Below, in pieces: positions 53,062 through 62,327 of a stretch of DNA of 64,000 nt; positions within the stretch are counted from its first letter, which is position 1; every line of letters begins with the position of its first letter. This stretch comes from Chryseobacterium sp. Leaf405 (lineage in GTDB: Bacteria > Bacteroidota > Bacteroidia > Flavobacteriales > Weeksellaceae): the NCBI RefSeq assembly GCF_001425355.1, contig NZ_LMQN01000015.1, forward strand, positions 1,004,702-1,068,701, read 5' to 3'. Under the pieces are notes generated by a model that ran no database searches, was not told where the DNA came from, and saw only the letters and a program-made list of their open reading frames with translations. Position numbers and translations under genes: made by a program.

Positions 53062-54022
53062 AAATTTTATTTTTCATTTCCTGATACTCATCTTCTAATT
53101 TACTCATATGGGTGATTCCGCCGCCGCTTTTAAAATAAAGTTCATCGCCTTCTTTTTCAATAAAACGAATCATCACGCAACTGTCAACATTGTTACCGTC
53201 AAACCAACCGCAGACTCCAGTGTAATATCCTCGGTCAAAACCTTCCGACTCTAAAATTATTTCCAACGTCTTCTGTTTGGGTGCTCCTAATATTGAACCC
53301 GCAGGAAGCAGTTTTTTCATAATACTTCCCACTTTTCCATCAAATTCAGGTTTTATATTTCCTGAAATCTCCGAACTCATCGCATACAGATCCATTTGCT
53401 GTGTTTTGATGAAATCAATATGCTGAAATTTATCAACTTTCACATCATTTGCCACCATGCTGAGATCATTTCGCAGCAAATCGACCACTGTGTAGTGCTC
53501 TGCTTTTTCCTTTTTATCGTTCTTCAGAATTTCGGCTGCATTTTCCAGAGAAGCGTCTATTGTGCCTTTCATCGGATAAGTCAAAATTTTACCGTCAATG
53601 ATCTTCACAAAAGTTTCAGGAGAAAAAAATACGAAAAAATCTTTATAAAAAACTTTATATTTTGAAGTTGAATGATAAAATATTTCTTTTAACGTAAGAT
53701 TTGTGTCGATTTTAGTTTTTCTGGTGTAATTTATTAAGTAAGAATTACCTAAATGAAGATTTTTCTGAACATTATCAAAACCTTTTTTAAAGCTTTCTAA
53801 ACTTTCAGGATATGATTTCCACTCGACTTTTTTGTCTAAATCATATGTCGTTTCTACGTTTGAAAAGTTCTGAAAATCAATTAATAAACCTGAATTTTCA
53901 ATTTCATTTTCTTTAAAAATTTCTACATTCTCCGTAAGGAAATCGACGATGAAGAAGAAGGGAGCTTTCTGAAGAGAAAGCTCATCCATTTCGATAAATT
54001 TTTGATTATTCACTGAAAACAT
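53045..54022 (-). CDS. pabB: Aminodeoxychorismate synthase component I (PabB-like)
   Basis: 325 residues, a chorismate-binding enzyme without the N-terminal glutamine-like domain. Motifs include YPMKGTIDASLENAAEI, HYTVVDLLRNDLSMVA, PAGSILGAPKQKTLEII and RGYYTGVCGWFDG, then FKSGGGITHMSKLEDEYQE. It converts chorismate to aminodeoxychorismate with ammonia for folate. Same strand as pabC, overlap of 17 bases. Confidence 0.9.
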   Translation of the reverse strand: MFSVNNQKFIEMDELSLQKAPFFFIVDFLTENVEIFKENEIENSGLLIDFQNFSNVETTYDLDKKVEWKSYPESLESFKKGFDNVQKNLHLGNSYLINYTRKTKIDTNLTLKEIFYHSTSKYKVFYKDFFVFFSPETFVKIIDGKILTYPMKGTIDASLENAAEILKNDKKEKAEHYTVVDLLRNDLSMVANDVKVDKFQHIDFIKTQQMDLYAMSSEISGNIKPEFDGKVGSIMKKLLPAGSILGAPKQKTLEIILESEGFDRGYYTGVCGWFDGNNVDSCVMIRFIEKEGDELYFKSGGGITHMSKLEDEYQEMKNKIYVPIY

Positions 54023-54046
54023 TCGGCAAAAGTACTTATTGATGTT

Positions 54047-54054
54047 TACTTTTG
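54047..54054 (+). promoter_or_regulatory. Promoter -7 box of the membrane-protein run
   Basis: TACTTTTG matches TAnnTTTG and ends 14 bases before the ATG at 54069. It lies inside the longer frame that starts at 54039, which argues for the later start. Confidence 0.5.
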
Positions 54055-54068
54055 CACAAAATTTTTTA

Positions 54069-54791
54069 ATGCAAAATAAATATCCACAGAAACCGGGACT
54101 AGATTTTATACTGAAGCAGGCATTTTTCTATTGGAACAAAACATTGATTTTTCAGTTGATGTTTTCAATTATATATTTTGGAATTGTAATGACTGTCATT
54201 TTTTTCTGTGATGCCAAATACGGCGTTGTAGGCGAATACATAGAAACTGCAAAATATGCAACGAAGGGCGCTCAAGTATATACAGCGGAATTACAGAAGC
54301 TGCTGGCGACCGACAATTTTCAGAATTTCTCTATGTGGCTGATAGGAACTATTATATTTTTATACCCTTTAAATCTTGGCTTTTACCAGATTTACAGAAA
54401 AATAGATTTAGGCGAAAAACTTGAATTGGGAGATTTGCTGGTCGGTTATAACGGACTGAATTTTTTTAAATATGTAGGATATTTTATTTTCTGGTATGTC
54501 ATTTTTGCTTACTCTATTCAGACTATTATTCTTGGTATTGTTTGGGTTTTTATCACTGTTTTTGTAGCTCCGATCATGTTTTTTATGAACAAGACAATCT
54601 TCGAGTCGATTTCTTTGAACTTTAAAGCCTTGAAAATGTATTTTGTCGAAATACTTGTTTGTGTGGTAGTTGCAATTATATTCAAATATATTGGCTTTAT
54701 GCTGTTTTTTATCGGTGGGCTGTTTACTTTTCCATTCTGGAATGCGATGATCTATTCATTATACAAGATTATTTTTTCGGAAAAGAATTAA
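54069..54791 (+). CDS. Multi-pass membrane protein of unknown function
   Basis: 240 residues from ATG at 54069 (MQNKYPQKPGLDF). Five to six hydrophobic helices, with an AQVYTAELQKLLA polar segment in a long loop between helices one and two. No enzyme motif. It resembles the next gene product in topology and partly in sequence (for example the VFVxPIMFF and MMxxxY pattern), so the two may be a tandem pair. First gene of a plus-strand run to 56957. Confidence 0.65.
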   Translation: MQNKYPQKPGLDFILKQAFFYWNKTLIFQLMFSIIYFGIVMTVIFFCDAKYGVVGEYIETAKYATKGAQVYTAELQKLLATDNFQNFSMWLIGTIIFLYPLNLGFYQIYRKIDLGEKLELGDLLVGYNGLNFFKYVGYFIFWYVIFAYSIQTIILGIVWVFITVFVAPIMFFMNKTIFESISLNFKALKMYFVEILVCVVVAIIFKYIGFMLFFIGGLFTFPFWNAMIYSLYKIIFSEKN

Positions 54792-54866
54792 AATTCAGAT
54801 AGGGGTAATGTTTTATCTGCCAAAAAAAGTTAATTTTGGTGAGAACAACATTAAAAAATATACACC

Positions 54867-55598
54867 ATGTCAGAATTTAATGAATTTGACCAACAAGGTT
54901 CTGTTCCGGAAAGGAGCACAGGATCAATTATTTCTCATGCCATCGAAATGTATAAAGGAGTTATCCTGTATGCGATTGTGGCAATGATCGTCTATATTGT
55001 TTTAGGGTACGTTATCCAATTACTCACAGGATTCAATTCTTTTGCTATTATGGAAAGTATGAGAGATTCCGGAGATTATTCAAATTTCAGATATTGGGAG
55101 GTACCAGGATTTTCTATGTATGTCACCTTATCGAGTTTGCTTGGGCTCCTTTTGGCTCCACTTTATGTAGGTTTAATTTACATGATCAATAAGTATAATA
55201 CAAAATCGCCAATTGATTTTGCTGATCTTTTTATTGGATATAAACAAAACTTAGGGAATATTCTTATTTATGCATTAATATCTTGGGTAATTACAACAAT
55301 TGCATTTTCTCTTTGTGTAATTCCTGTAGTTTTTGTATATCCTTTCTTATTTTTAGGATATCCTATTTTATTATTTGAAAACGCTTCTGCCACCGAAGCA
55401 TTGGGGAAATCCTTTAATATTGTAAAGGAAAATTACGGCACGTTCCTTGGAGTAGTGGTTCTCGGGGCAATCATCTCATGCGCCGGAATAATACTTTGCG
55501 GTATTGGTATTATTTTGACAGCTCCTTTCATGATGGCAGTAATGTATTCTGCTTACTGTGCCTATCTTGGAAAGCCAAGACAAGTAATCACTAAATAA
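54867..55598 (+). CDS. Multi-pass membrane protein, tandem relative of upstream gene
   Basis: 243 residues. A soluble N-terminus (SEFNEFDQQGSVPERSTGSI) precedes five hydrophobic helices, including YAIVAMIVYIVLGYVIQLL and LGAIISCAGIILCGIGIIL. Later FPLLFLGYPILLFENASATEALG is shared in style with membrane proteins of the DUF975/DUF4013-like group. No catalytic residues. It lies 75 bases downstream of its relative. Confidence 0.65.
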   Translation: MSEFNEFDQQGSVPERSTGSIISHAIEMYKGVILYAIVAMIVYIVLGYVIQLLTGFNSFAIMESMRDSGDYSNFRYWEVPGFSMYVTLSSLLGLLLAPLYVGLIYMINKYNTKSPIDFADLFIGYKQNLGNILIYALISWVITTIAFSLCVIPVVFVYPFLFLGYPILLFENASATEALGKSFNIVKENYGTFLGVVVLGAIISCAGIILCGIGIILTAPFMMAVMYSAYCAYLGKPRQVITK

Positions 55599-55603
55599 TA
55601 TAA

Positions 55604-56689
55604 ATGAATAAAGATCAGCAAATAAGCAGCGTTAAAATAAAGCAGGTATCTTTACTTGCCATCATTCTTGTGTTGGCAGGTTTAATCTGTTTTAATCTTG
55701 CCCTTTTTATACCTTCTGTATTAGGTGCCATTACAATTTATGTAGTGTGCCGAAAGTATAACTTTTATCTGCAGGAAGAACGAAAATGGAAACCATGGGC
55801 ATCTTCATTGGTTTTAATGCTTGCGAGTCTGATTATTCTTATTCTGCCGGTTTACTTTATTGTAGATCTATTGATAGAAAAACTGGGAAATGCACAGGCT
55901 TATATGGATAAGTTTAATGTATTTCTTGAAAAGATTCATACTTTTATTTATTCAAAAGTCGGTTTTGATATTTTAAGTAAAGAAAATATGGACAAACTGA
56001 AGAATGGAGTAGGAAAGTTTTCTACAACCGCTCTTAGCAGTACTTTTAATACGCTTACGGTGATTATGTCCACATATTTTATTCTTTATTTTATGCTGGA
56101 AAGCCCCCGTTTTTTCGAACGTATTTTAGCTTCATCAGCACCTTTAAAAAGAGCTAATGTTGCTTTGATAGGAGAGAAAATGAGAAAACTGATCATGGCA
56201 AATGCTATTGGAATTCCGGTTGTAGCACTCGGTCAGGGTCTTGTAGCACTTATAGGATATTTCATTTTTGGAGCGCCCAGTCCCATTTTATTATTTGCTT
56301 TAACAGCAGCAGCATCAATGATTCCGGTAGTGGGAGCAGCAATTGTTTTTGTACCTATCTGTATTTTCATGATTGCTGAAGGAAATATGGGTGGAGGTCT
56401 TGGATTGGGAGCTTATTGTTTAGTAATTGTCGGTTTAACTGATAATCTGCTTCGGTTTACGCTTTTAAAAAAATTAGAAGATATTCACCCGTTAAATACA
56501 GTGTTCGGGATCATTATGGGGATGAATTTATTCGGATTTATGGGACTTGTTTTCGGACCGATTCTTATTTCTCTTACCATCCTTTTGGTTCAGGTATACA
56601 GAAATGAATTTTCTGATAACGACACTCCCGAACTTAAAATCCCGGGTAAAGATGATGAAATTGAAAATAAAATTGATCTAATAGTATAA
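55604..56689 (+). CDS. AI-2E family (PerM-like) transporter
   Basis: 361 residues with eight hydrophobic segments in the usual PerM layout. Signature regions: STYFILYFMLESPRFF, GIPVVALGQGLVALIGYFIFG, SMIPVVGAAIVFVP and LRFTLLKKLEDIHPLNTVFG with MNLFGFMGLVFGPILIS. Named after an AI-2 exporter, but many members move other solutes. It starts 5 bases after the upstream gene's stop and is followed by the DUF3820 gene 1 base later. Confidence 0.88.
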   Translation: MNKDQQISSVKIKQVSLLAIILVLAGLICFNLALFIPSVLGAITIYVVCRKYNFYLQEERKWKPWASSLVLMLASLIILILPVYFIVDLLIEKLGNAQAYMDKFNVFLEKIHTFIYSKVGFDILSKENMDKLKNGVGKFSTTALSSTFNTLTVIMSTYFILYFMLESPRFFERILASSAPLKRANVALIGEKMRKLIMANAIGIPVVALGQGLVALIGYFIFGAPSPILLFALTAAASMIPVVGAAIVFVPICIFMIAEGNMGGGLGLGAYCLVIVGLTDNLLRFTLLKKLEDIHPLNTVFGIIMGMNLFGFMGLVFGPILISLTILLVQVYRNEFSDNDTPELKIPGKDDEIENKIDLIV

Positions 56690-56690
56690 A

Positions 56691-56957
56691 ATGATAGACG
56701 GAATAAACCCACAGATATTACAGGAAATATGTGTCGTAAAAATGCCTTTCGGAAAATATAACGGAACAGTTTTAGCAGATTTACCTATAAGTTATCTGGA
56801 GTGGTTTCACCGAAAAGGAATGCCACCCGGAAAACTGGGAATGCAGCTTTCTACAATTTATGAAATAAAGTTGAATGGTTTAATGGATCTGCTTACTCCG
56901 CTTCGTGGGGGAGCAGTAAGTTATGAAAAACCTAAAACAAAGACTTACAAATTTTAA
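56691..56957 (+). CDS. DUF3820-like small protein
   Basis: 88 residues. The region VVKMPFGKYNGTVLADLPISY followed by EWFHRKGMPPGKLGMQL is typical of DUF3820, a small domain predicted to be related to exonuclease-associated or quorum-regulated proteins; no role is established that I know. It follows the transporter gene by one base and ends before a strong bidirectional terminator. Confidence 0.8.
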   Translation: MIDGINPQILQEICVVKMPFGKYNGTVLADLPISYLEWFHRKGMPPGKLGMQLSTIYEIKLNGLMDLLTPLRGGAVSYEKPKTKTYKF

Positions 56958-56961
56958 TATC

Positions 56962-57000
56962 AAGTTTTGGCGGCATCGAAGATGCTGCCAAAACTTTTTT
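56962..57000. terminator. Bidirectional terminator between DUF3820 and TSUP genes
   Basis: AAGTTTTGGCGGCATC pairs with GATGCTGCCAAAACTT (one G-T pair) around GAA, then TTTT. A 16-bp stem, the strongest in the window. Confidence 0.9.
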
Positions 57001-58045
57001 AAACCGTTTCTAATTCCAGTTTTGCTGCCAATACATTTTCTTTATAGCAATAAAATTCATAAGCAGGTTCTTTATTAAACATAAAAATTTTCTCCAGATA
57101 AATTTTACTGTATTGTGCTTTTAGGATGTTATATTTTTCTTTGAGATGTTCGGGCAATTCTTTGTAAGTAACAGGTCTTTCTATTTCGAAACCGTCATCA
57201 AAAGAAAACTCAATCACAAAATCTGTGTTTCTCCATGATATGACAGATTCAGATTCGCTGCTGCGGTGATTGGTCGAAAACGAAATTTTATCCTCCTGAA
57301 TGATTTTGTCTGAAGTTCCTAAAAATAAGATAATCCCAGATACCACCATGGCTCCGTATCCAATTTTTTTAAATAAAAATTCGCTTAAATAAGGTAAAAT
57401 ATATTTTACGGTATACGACGAAATAATTGTTGCCCCCGCAATCGTTAATCCCAGCCATAAAGCAGTATTTGAATACAATCCGATTGATAGGTAAATAATT
57501 AATTTTATTAAATGTAAAAAGATTTCGTTGGCGGCTCTTGTTGCAACAATTTCTTCTTTTTTTAATCCGAATCTTAAATAAAACCGATTGAATAATAAGC
57601 CAATCGCTCCTGTAATTCCCGAAACAAATCCGGCACAGAATCCTATGATCATTAATAAATATTTCGGATATGTTTTAGGATTTTCCTGTTCTTTCTTTTT
57701 TGATTTAAATAATTCAGGAAGATTTAGTAGTAATAAAAAGGCGACAATTAACTGTAAATAATTTGGATTTATATATTTAATCAACCAGGCTCCCAATAGA
57801 ACGGACGGAATTGAAAACGGGACAAACCAAAAGAAAATCTGCCATTTTATATGTCTTTTAAAAACAGCAATTCGTGATACTGAGCTGGTAAAAGTACCTA
57901 TTGTTAACGAAAAAGGAACAACTGAACTGGGAAGAATTAAATTTAAAATAGGAATTAAAATTAAACTTGCCCCGCCACCACAAATGGCACTGATCCAAAA
58001 TGCGATAATGGTTCCGAAAAAGAGAAGAATGATATTTAAAGTCAT
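56999..58045 (-). CDS. TSUP-family (TauE/SafE-like) membrane permease with C-terminal extension
   Basis: 348 residues. Eight hydrophobic helices with IAFWISAICGGGASLILIP near the start (GGGxS family motif), then FCAGFVSGITGAIGLLF mirroring it after the loop. About 80 soluble residues follow the last helix (after GTSDKIIQ), an unusual addition for TSUP proteins. Substrate may be sulfite, organosulfonate or another anion. It follows the PAP2 gene by 9 bases. Confidence 0.8.
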   Translation of the reverse strand: MTLNIILLFFGTIIAFWISAICGGGASLILIPILNLILPSSVVPFSLTIGTFTSSVSRIAVFKRHIKWQIFFWFVPFSIPSVLLGAWLIKYINPNYLQLIVAFLLLLNLPELFKSKKKEQENPKTYPKYLLMIIGFCAGFVSGITGAIGLLFNRFYLRFGLKKEEIVATRAANEIFLHLIKLIIYLSIGLYSNTALWLGLTIAGATIISSYTVKYILPYLSEFLFKKIGYGAMVVSGIILFLGTSDKIIQEDKISFSTNHRSSESESVISWRNTDFVIEFSFDDGFEIERPVTYKELPEHLKEKYNILKAQYSKIYLEKIFMFNKEPAYEFYCYKENVLAAKLELETV

Positions 58046-58054
58046 CTTAATAAT

Positions 58055-58840
58055 TTAAAAATTCTTCACAAAACCGATTCCGGCATTTCCCTTTTGATAA
58101 TAAGGCATGATCATAGTTTGGGATTTTTCCTTTTTTCCACCCAAAATATTGTTGATTTTAGGATAAAGCCAATAAGCGAGCTCTGTAGAAAGAATCCCGA
58201 AACCGGCACCTCCGACTACATCTCCAAACCAATGCTTGTTATTCAACATTCTGTAAACACCCGTAAAAACAGCTAAAGAATATCCCGAAATACTCAACAA
58301 AAAGTTGGTGTCTTTGTATTCTCTGTACATAAACTGTGCAGATGCAAAAGCGATAGCGGTATGACCGGATGGGAAAGATTGATTATTGGACAAATCCGGT
58401 CTTTCTTCTTTGGTTATATTTTTTAAAGGAATTGTGATAGCAGACGTGATAAGCATTGAGGTTCCGTAAATAATGCTCCTGTCCCGAAGATTATGCTTCC
58501 CTTCAACACCGAATGCATTCAGCCCATACACTAATGCAGCAGGAGCAAACTGCGTGAAATTATCCAGCCTGATATGATCCGGTTTATGTTCGCTGATCTC
58601 ATATTGTGTGGATGAATTAAGCTGTCTCAATCCTTTTATTCCTAAACTTGCAGTTCCATATGTGATTAGCGCCGCCGGAACAATTAGTTTTTTGTAACTG
58701 AACTGATGGGTTTTATCTTCAATGTTAACCGTAGAAACAATTGTACTGTCTTTAACTTCTGGTGTGGCTAAACTATCCTGTGCATAGATTTCCTGAAAAC
58801 TGGTCACAATAAATAATAGGACTAATAGTAAGATTCTCAT
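58055..58840 (-). CDS. PAP2-family phosphatase with signal peptide
   Basis: 261 residues from the ATG at 58840, which gives a clean signal peptide (MRILLLVLLFIVTSFQEIYAQ); the frame extends to 58930 but that would put 30 extra residues before it. Active-site motifs: KNITKEERPDL (KxxxxxxRP), PSGHTA and a late YRMLNNKHWFGDVVGG (RxxxxxHxxxD). It likely dephosphorylates a lipid or undecaprenyl pyrophosphate outside the cytoplasm. Upstream neighbour of the TSUP gene. Confidence 0.88.
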   Translation of the reverse strand: MRILLLVLLFIVTSFQEIYAQDSLATPEVKDSTIVSTVNIEDKTHQFSYKKLIVPAALITYGTASLGIKGLRQLNSSTQYEISEHKPDHIRLDNFTQFAPAALVYGLNAFGVEGKHNLRDRSIIYGTSMLITSAITIPLKNITKEERPDLSNNQSFPSGHTAIAFASAQFMYREYKDTNFLLSISGYSLAVFTGVYRMLNNKHWFGDVVGGAGFGILSTELAYWLYPKINNILGGKKEKSQTMIMPYYQKGNAGIGFVKNF

Positions 58841-58928
58841 GAGCGTATTTCGTGTCTTTAAGATTAATAATAGACCAAAAATGCACTTTAAATTAGAAGA
58901 AATTTTGAAGAGATTCTTTAAATAAAAC

Positions 58929-58958
58929 AAAAAAATTCACAGAAGAGTCTGTGAATTT
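58929..58958 (-). terminator. Terminator of the LtaS-like operon
   Basis: AAATTCACAGA pairs perfectly with TCTGTGAATTT around AGAG, followed on the minus strand by TTTTTG. Confidence 0.8.
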
Positions 58959-58988
58959 GTAATTATAAGAAATTGTGAAAATCAGGAT

Positions 58989-60959
58989 TTATTTCACCTT
59001 CATTTTTCCTGTTTTAAATCTCTCACTTGCCGTCTGATAATAAGAAATCGTCTCAGAAACCAAATCATTGTTTTTAAAATTAACCTCAGATAATGATTTA
59101 TCTGCACCGGAAACTGTAAATTGTTTTACTCTTTTTCTATCATCAATTTGAGTGAATAAATTATTTCTCAACAGACCCAACGTTCTGTAATTTCCGATAA
59201 AGGCTCTTTCTTCTCCAGGATTCGTCTGGTTTATATCTTTTCCGTACAAACTTGTTGTATAATTCCAGCCTAAATATCCGAATAATGTTGGCATTAAGTC
59301 AATCTGAGAAGTTAGTCTGCTGATTTTTTCCGGCTGCTGATTTAAATTGTAAATGATGGCAGGAATATGATGTTTGGCAATGTTAATTTCCCATTTTCCG
59401 GCACTGCTGGCGCAATGGTCTGCAACGATTACAAAAACGGTGTTTTTAAACCAAGGCTTTTTCTTCGCATCATTAATGAATTTACCCAATGCATAATCTG
59501 TATATTTCACTGCTCCTTCTCGGCTTCCCTGTGGCAGGTTTATTTTTCCGTTAGGGAAGGTATAAGGTTTATGATTGGATGTCGTCATCACAAATTGAAA
59601 GAAAGGTTTATGCTCTTTGCTGCTTTTATCTGCATATTTTACAGATTGTGCATATAGATCTTCGTCACAGATTCCCCAGGCATTTTCAAAACTTACCTCA
59701 TTATCGTTTATCGAATACCTTTTCGTCTGAATATCGTCCGACAAAGGGTTTCCTCTGTTTCTGTCGACAATCTGAAAGCCCTGACCGCCGAAAAAAGTAT
59801 TCATATTATCAAAATAGCCGTCACCTCCGTAAATAAAATACGGGAGATAATTTTTTTCTTTTAAAATAGTGGAAATAGAAAAAATATTCTGATTATTCGG
59901 TCTTCTTACAATACTATTTCCTGGAGTTGGAGGAACGCTGAGAGTTAATGCTTCCATTCCTCTTACGGTTCTGGTTCCTGTAGCGTACAAATTGGTGAAG
60001 AAAATACTTTCGCTGGCAAGTTTTTCGTAGTTGGGGGTTAGATTTTCCTTATTCCCGAAAGTGCTTAAAAAGTCTGCGCTGAAACTTTCAATTGCAATTA
60101 AAATAATATTGGGTTTCTGCTCAGGATTTCCGGTTGTCGATCTTGAAATGTCATCCCATTTTGTATTGGCATAATGTTGATTTTTTTGCAAGAGATTCTT
60201 TTTCACAATCGAATATGCTTCTTTATCAGATATTTTTGGATAAAAGGTTTCATAATCAAGTTCATTAGATTTAAATGCTGAAATAAAAGAAAATGCACCG
60301 TTTTTCCCCAATTCATTTATGACCATATTATTGCTGAAATCTGCCTGTTTGTTTTTCATGATTAAACCTAATCCCGCTGCTAAAACAATTGCAGGAATGC
60401 CATAGGATAAACGTTTCTTTACAGGAAGTTGATCTGAAAAAGTATTGATAAAAACTTTGTTTCTTTTTAATAAAACAAACGTCAGAACAATTAAACCAAC
60501 CAACACTAAAATTATTAATGGAAGAGGGTAAGATTGGTTAATATTTTCAATTACTTCATACGTATAAATTAAATAATCAACCGCAATGAAATTGAATCTC
60601 ACACCAAATTCATCCCAAAAAGGAATTTCTGCCAACAGGCTAAAATAGATGATAATAAGAAGTAATGTTAAGTAAAAATAAGTGAAAAACTTATCAAAAT
60701 CTTTTCCTATCCATCTTTTGGGCAGCACTAAGAGGTATAATAGATAAGGCATTAGAAAGAATAAAATAATTTCAATGTCGTAAAGAAAACCCGTGATGAA
60801 AGCTCTTACAAGGTAGAAAAATGTAAAATCAACATCTTTTGAAGACCAAATCAGGAAGGTAATTCTGATCAGAAATGACAGAACGAGATACAATCCTAAA
60901 ATGCTGAAAAACATTGAAAATCTGCTGCCAAGAGATTTTTTGATCAATTTTGAAATCAT
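58989..60959 (-). CDS. LtaS-like sulfatase-fold membrane enzyme (phosphoglycerol or phosphoethanolamine transferase type)
   Basis: 656 residues. Five N-terminal membrane helices (about 20-220) lead into an extracellular sulfatase domain. The metal/nucleophile site is ILIAIESFSADFL (Glu) and the nucleophile Thr lies in ATGTRTVRGMEAL; later motifs are FFQFVMTTSNHKPY and VIVADHCASSAG. LtaS proteins use a lipid head group to add phosphoglycerol to a polymer or lipid. Flavobacteria lack classical teichoic acids, so the product here is unknown. It starts 11 bases after the kinase gene, in one operon. Confidence 0.85.
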   Translation of the reverse strand: MISKLIKKSLGSRFSMFFSILGLYLVLSFLIRITFLIWSSKDVDFTFFYLVRAFITGFLYDIEIILFFLMPYLLYLLVLPKRWIGKDFDKFFTYFYLTLLLIIIYFSLLAEIPFWDEFGVRFNFIAVDYLIYTYEVIENINQSYPLPLIILVLVGLIVLTFVLLKRNKVFINTFSDQLPVKKRLSYGIPAIVLAAGLGLIMKNKQADFSNNMVINELGKNGAFSFISAFKSNELDYETFYPKISDKEAYSIVKKNLLQKNQHYANTKWDDISRSTTGNPEQKPNIILIAIESFSADFLSTFGNKENLTPNYEKLASESIFFTNLYATGTRTVRGMEALTLSVPPTPGNSIVRRPNNQNIFSISTILKEKNYLPYFIYGGDGYFDNMNTFFGGQGFQIVDRNRGNPLSDDIQTKRYSINDNEVSFENAWGICDEDLYAQSVKYADKSSKEHKPFFQFVMTTSNHKPYTFPNGKINLPQGSREGAVKYTDYALGKFINDAKKKPWFKNTVFVIVADHCASSAGKWEINIAKHHIPAIIYNLNQQPEKISRLTSQIDLMPTLFGYLGWNYTTSLYGKDINQTNPGEERAFIGNYRTLGLLRNNLFTQIDDRKRVKQFTVSGADKSLSEVNFKNNDLVSETISYYQTASERFKTGKMKVK

Positions 60960-60970
60960 ACTTTAACTCT

Positions 60971-62302
60971 TTAATTGAGCAAAGTAACTTTCCAATTTTG
61001 AAGAAATTTTGAATTTTTAAAATATATTGAAAAAATGTGATGCTTATTTTCAAATCTGTAACGGATTTTCCATTCTTGGAATTTGCAGATTTCCTTAATG
61101 ATCGCAAGCCCCAAACCGCTTCCGCTGTTGTCCGTAGAAAGTCTTGAAAATCTTTTAAATAATAAATCCTGATTAAGTTTTTCCGTTCCGGAATTAGATA
61201 TTTCAAAATATTGATCAGTCAGTTTTACATAAATATTTCCGTCTTTTGGCGTATGACGAATAGCATTCATAAACAAATTGTTAATTAAAACTTCTGTTAA
61301 GCTGCTGTTTCCGCTTACTTCAATTCTAGGAGAAATCTGTGAATTGACCGAAATGTTTTTTTGTTGAAAATGTTCCTCAAATATTTCAAGGCTTTGTTCC
61401 ATTAATGCATCAAGCTTGATTTTTTCAGTGCTGTCAAACTGATGATTATCAATTTTTGCAAGTAAAAGGAGATTTTTATTAATTCTTGAACTTCTGGTTA
61501 AGGCTTTATTAATATCTTCCGTTATTTGATATTGTTTTTCCGTTAAATGTTCATCCTGGATCAAAATATCCAACTTGTGTTTTATAATTGCCAAAGGAGT
61601 CTGCAGCTCGTGGGAAGCATTTTCTGTAAATTCTTTCTGCGTTTGATACACGGAAACGCTGTGTTCGATTAATTTATTTAGAGACAAATGAAGTTCTTCA
61701 AATTCTGAAGTATTTGTTTTCTCAAATTCAATAGTATTTTGATGATTAAGATTAAACGTTTTTAATTTTTCCAATGTTCTGCGAAATGGCTGCCAGACAG
61801 TTTCCGACAATCTACGGTTGAGAAAAAGAAGTCCGAGAACGATAATAATAAAGAAAAAAATAGTAACCAAAGCAATCATCCCGATGGTTTCTTCAGATTC
61901 TTCTATATTGGTCTGTATGGTAAAGAGAAATGGAATATTATTAATAAAAACAATCTTTTTTAAACATCTGTACCGTTCGATTTCCGGTTCTGATGAAAAT
62001 GTTTTCTGTTTTTCAACAGTAAAAAAAAGATCTTTCTTCAGATTGTCTGAGGGAACTCTTTCAATATTGGTCTCTGGTTGAATAAAATTCCATAGCTTAA
62101 TCCTTTTTTTTAGTTCGGTATCCGTTAATTTAAGATGATTAAATTCAAAAGCTGTTTTTTCGGCGATTGTTTTATTATGCTCATCAAGCTCGCTTTTCCA
62201 GATCGCATCAACGACCAGAAAATATACGGGAATGCTTATGACGAGGATAATCAGGACATAAATAAGAAAAGGTCTTGTGGTTTTGCTTAATAGAGGTTTC
62301 AA
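60971..62302 (-). CDS. Sensor histidine kinase (OmpR-type partner)
   Basis: 443 residues with TTG start at 62302 (MKPLLSKTTRPFLIYV); no ATG lies in frame before the first membrane helix. Two helices (about 12-30 and 140-160, LVTIFFFIIIVLGLLFL) frame a periplasmic sensor, then HisKA with HELQTPLAIIKHK and HATPase with NLFMNAIRHTPKDG and GSGLGLAII. Partner regulator gene is 25 bases upstream. It precedes the LtaS-like gene in the same operon, so it may respond to envelope state. Confidence 0.9.
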   Translation of the reverse strand: MKPLLSKTTRPFLIYVLIILVISIPVYFLVVDAIWKSELDEHNKTIAEKTAFEFNHLKLTDTELKKRIKLWNFIQPETNIERVPSDNLKKDLFFTVEKQKTFSSEPEIERYRCLKKIVFINNIPFLFTIQTNIEESEETIGMIALVTIFFFIIIVLGLLFLNRRLSETVWQPFRRTLEKLKTFNLNHQNTIEFEKTNTSEFEELHLSLNKLIEHSVSVYQTQKEFTENASHELQTPLAIIKHKLDILIQDEHLTEKQYQITEDINKALTRSSRINKNLLLLAKIDNHQFDSTEKIKLDALMEQSLEIFEEHFQQKNISVNSQISPRIEVSGNSSLTEVLINNLFMNAIRHTPKDGNIYVKLTDQYFEISNSGTEKLNQDLLFKRFSRLSTDNSGSGLGLAIIKEICKFQEWKIRYRFENKHHIFSIYFKNSKFLQNWKVTLLN

Positions 62303-62327
62303 TATGTTACTTACCGATTTTTCATTA

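Noticed and set aside
54001..54060. -33 TTG partner for the 54047 -7 box
   Set aside because: The nearest TTG is 5 bases upstream, too close; no suitable one at the usual distance.
60829..61206. 125-codon minus-strand ORF overlapping the kinase and LtaS-like genes
   Set aside because: It runs through the other genes' coding regions in another frame and shows no motif; the genes on either side are clear.
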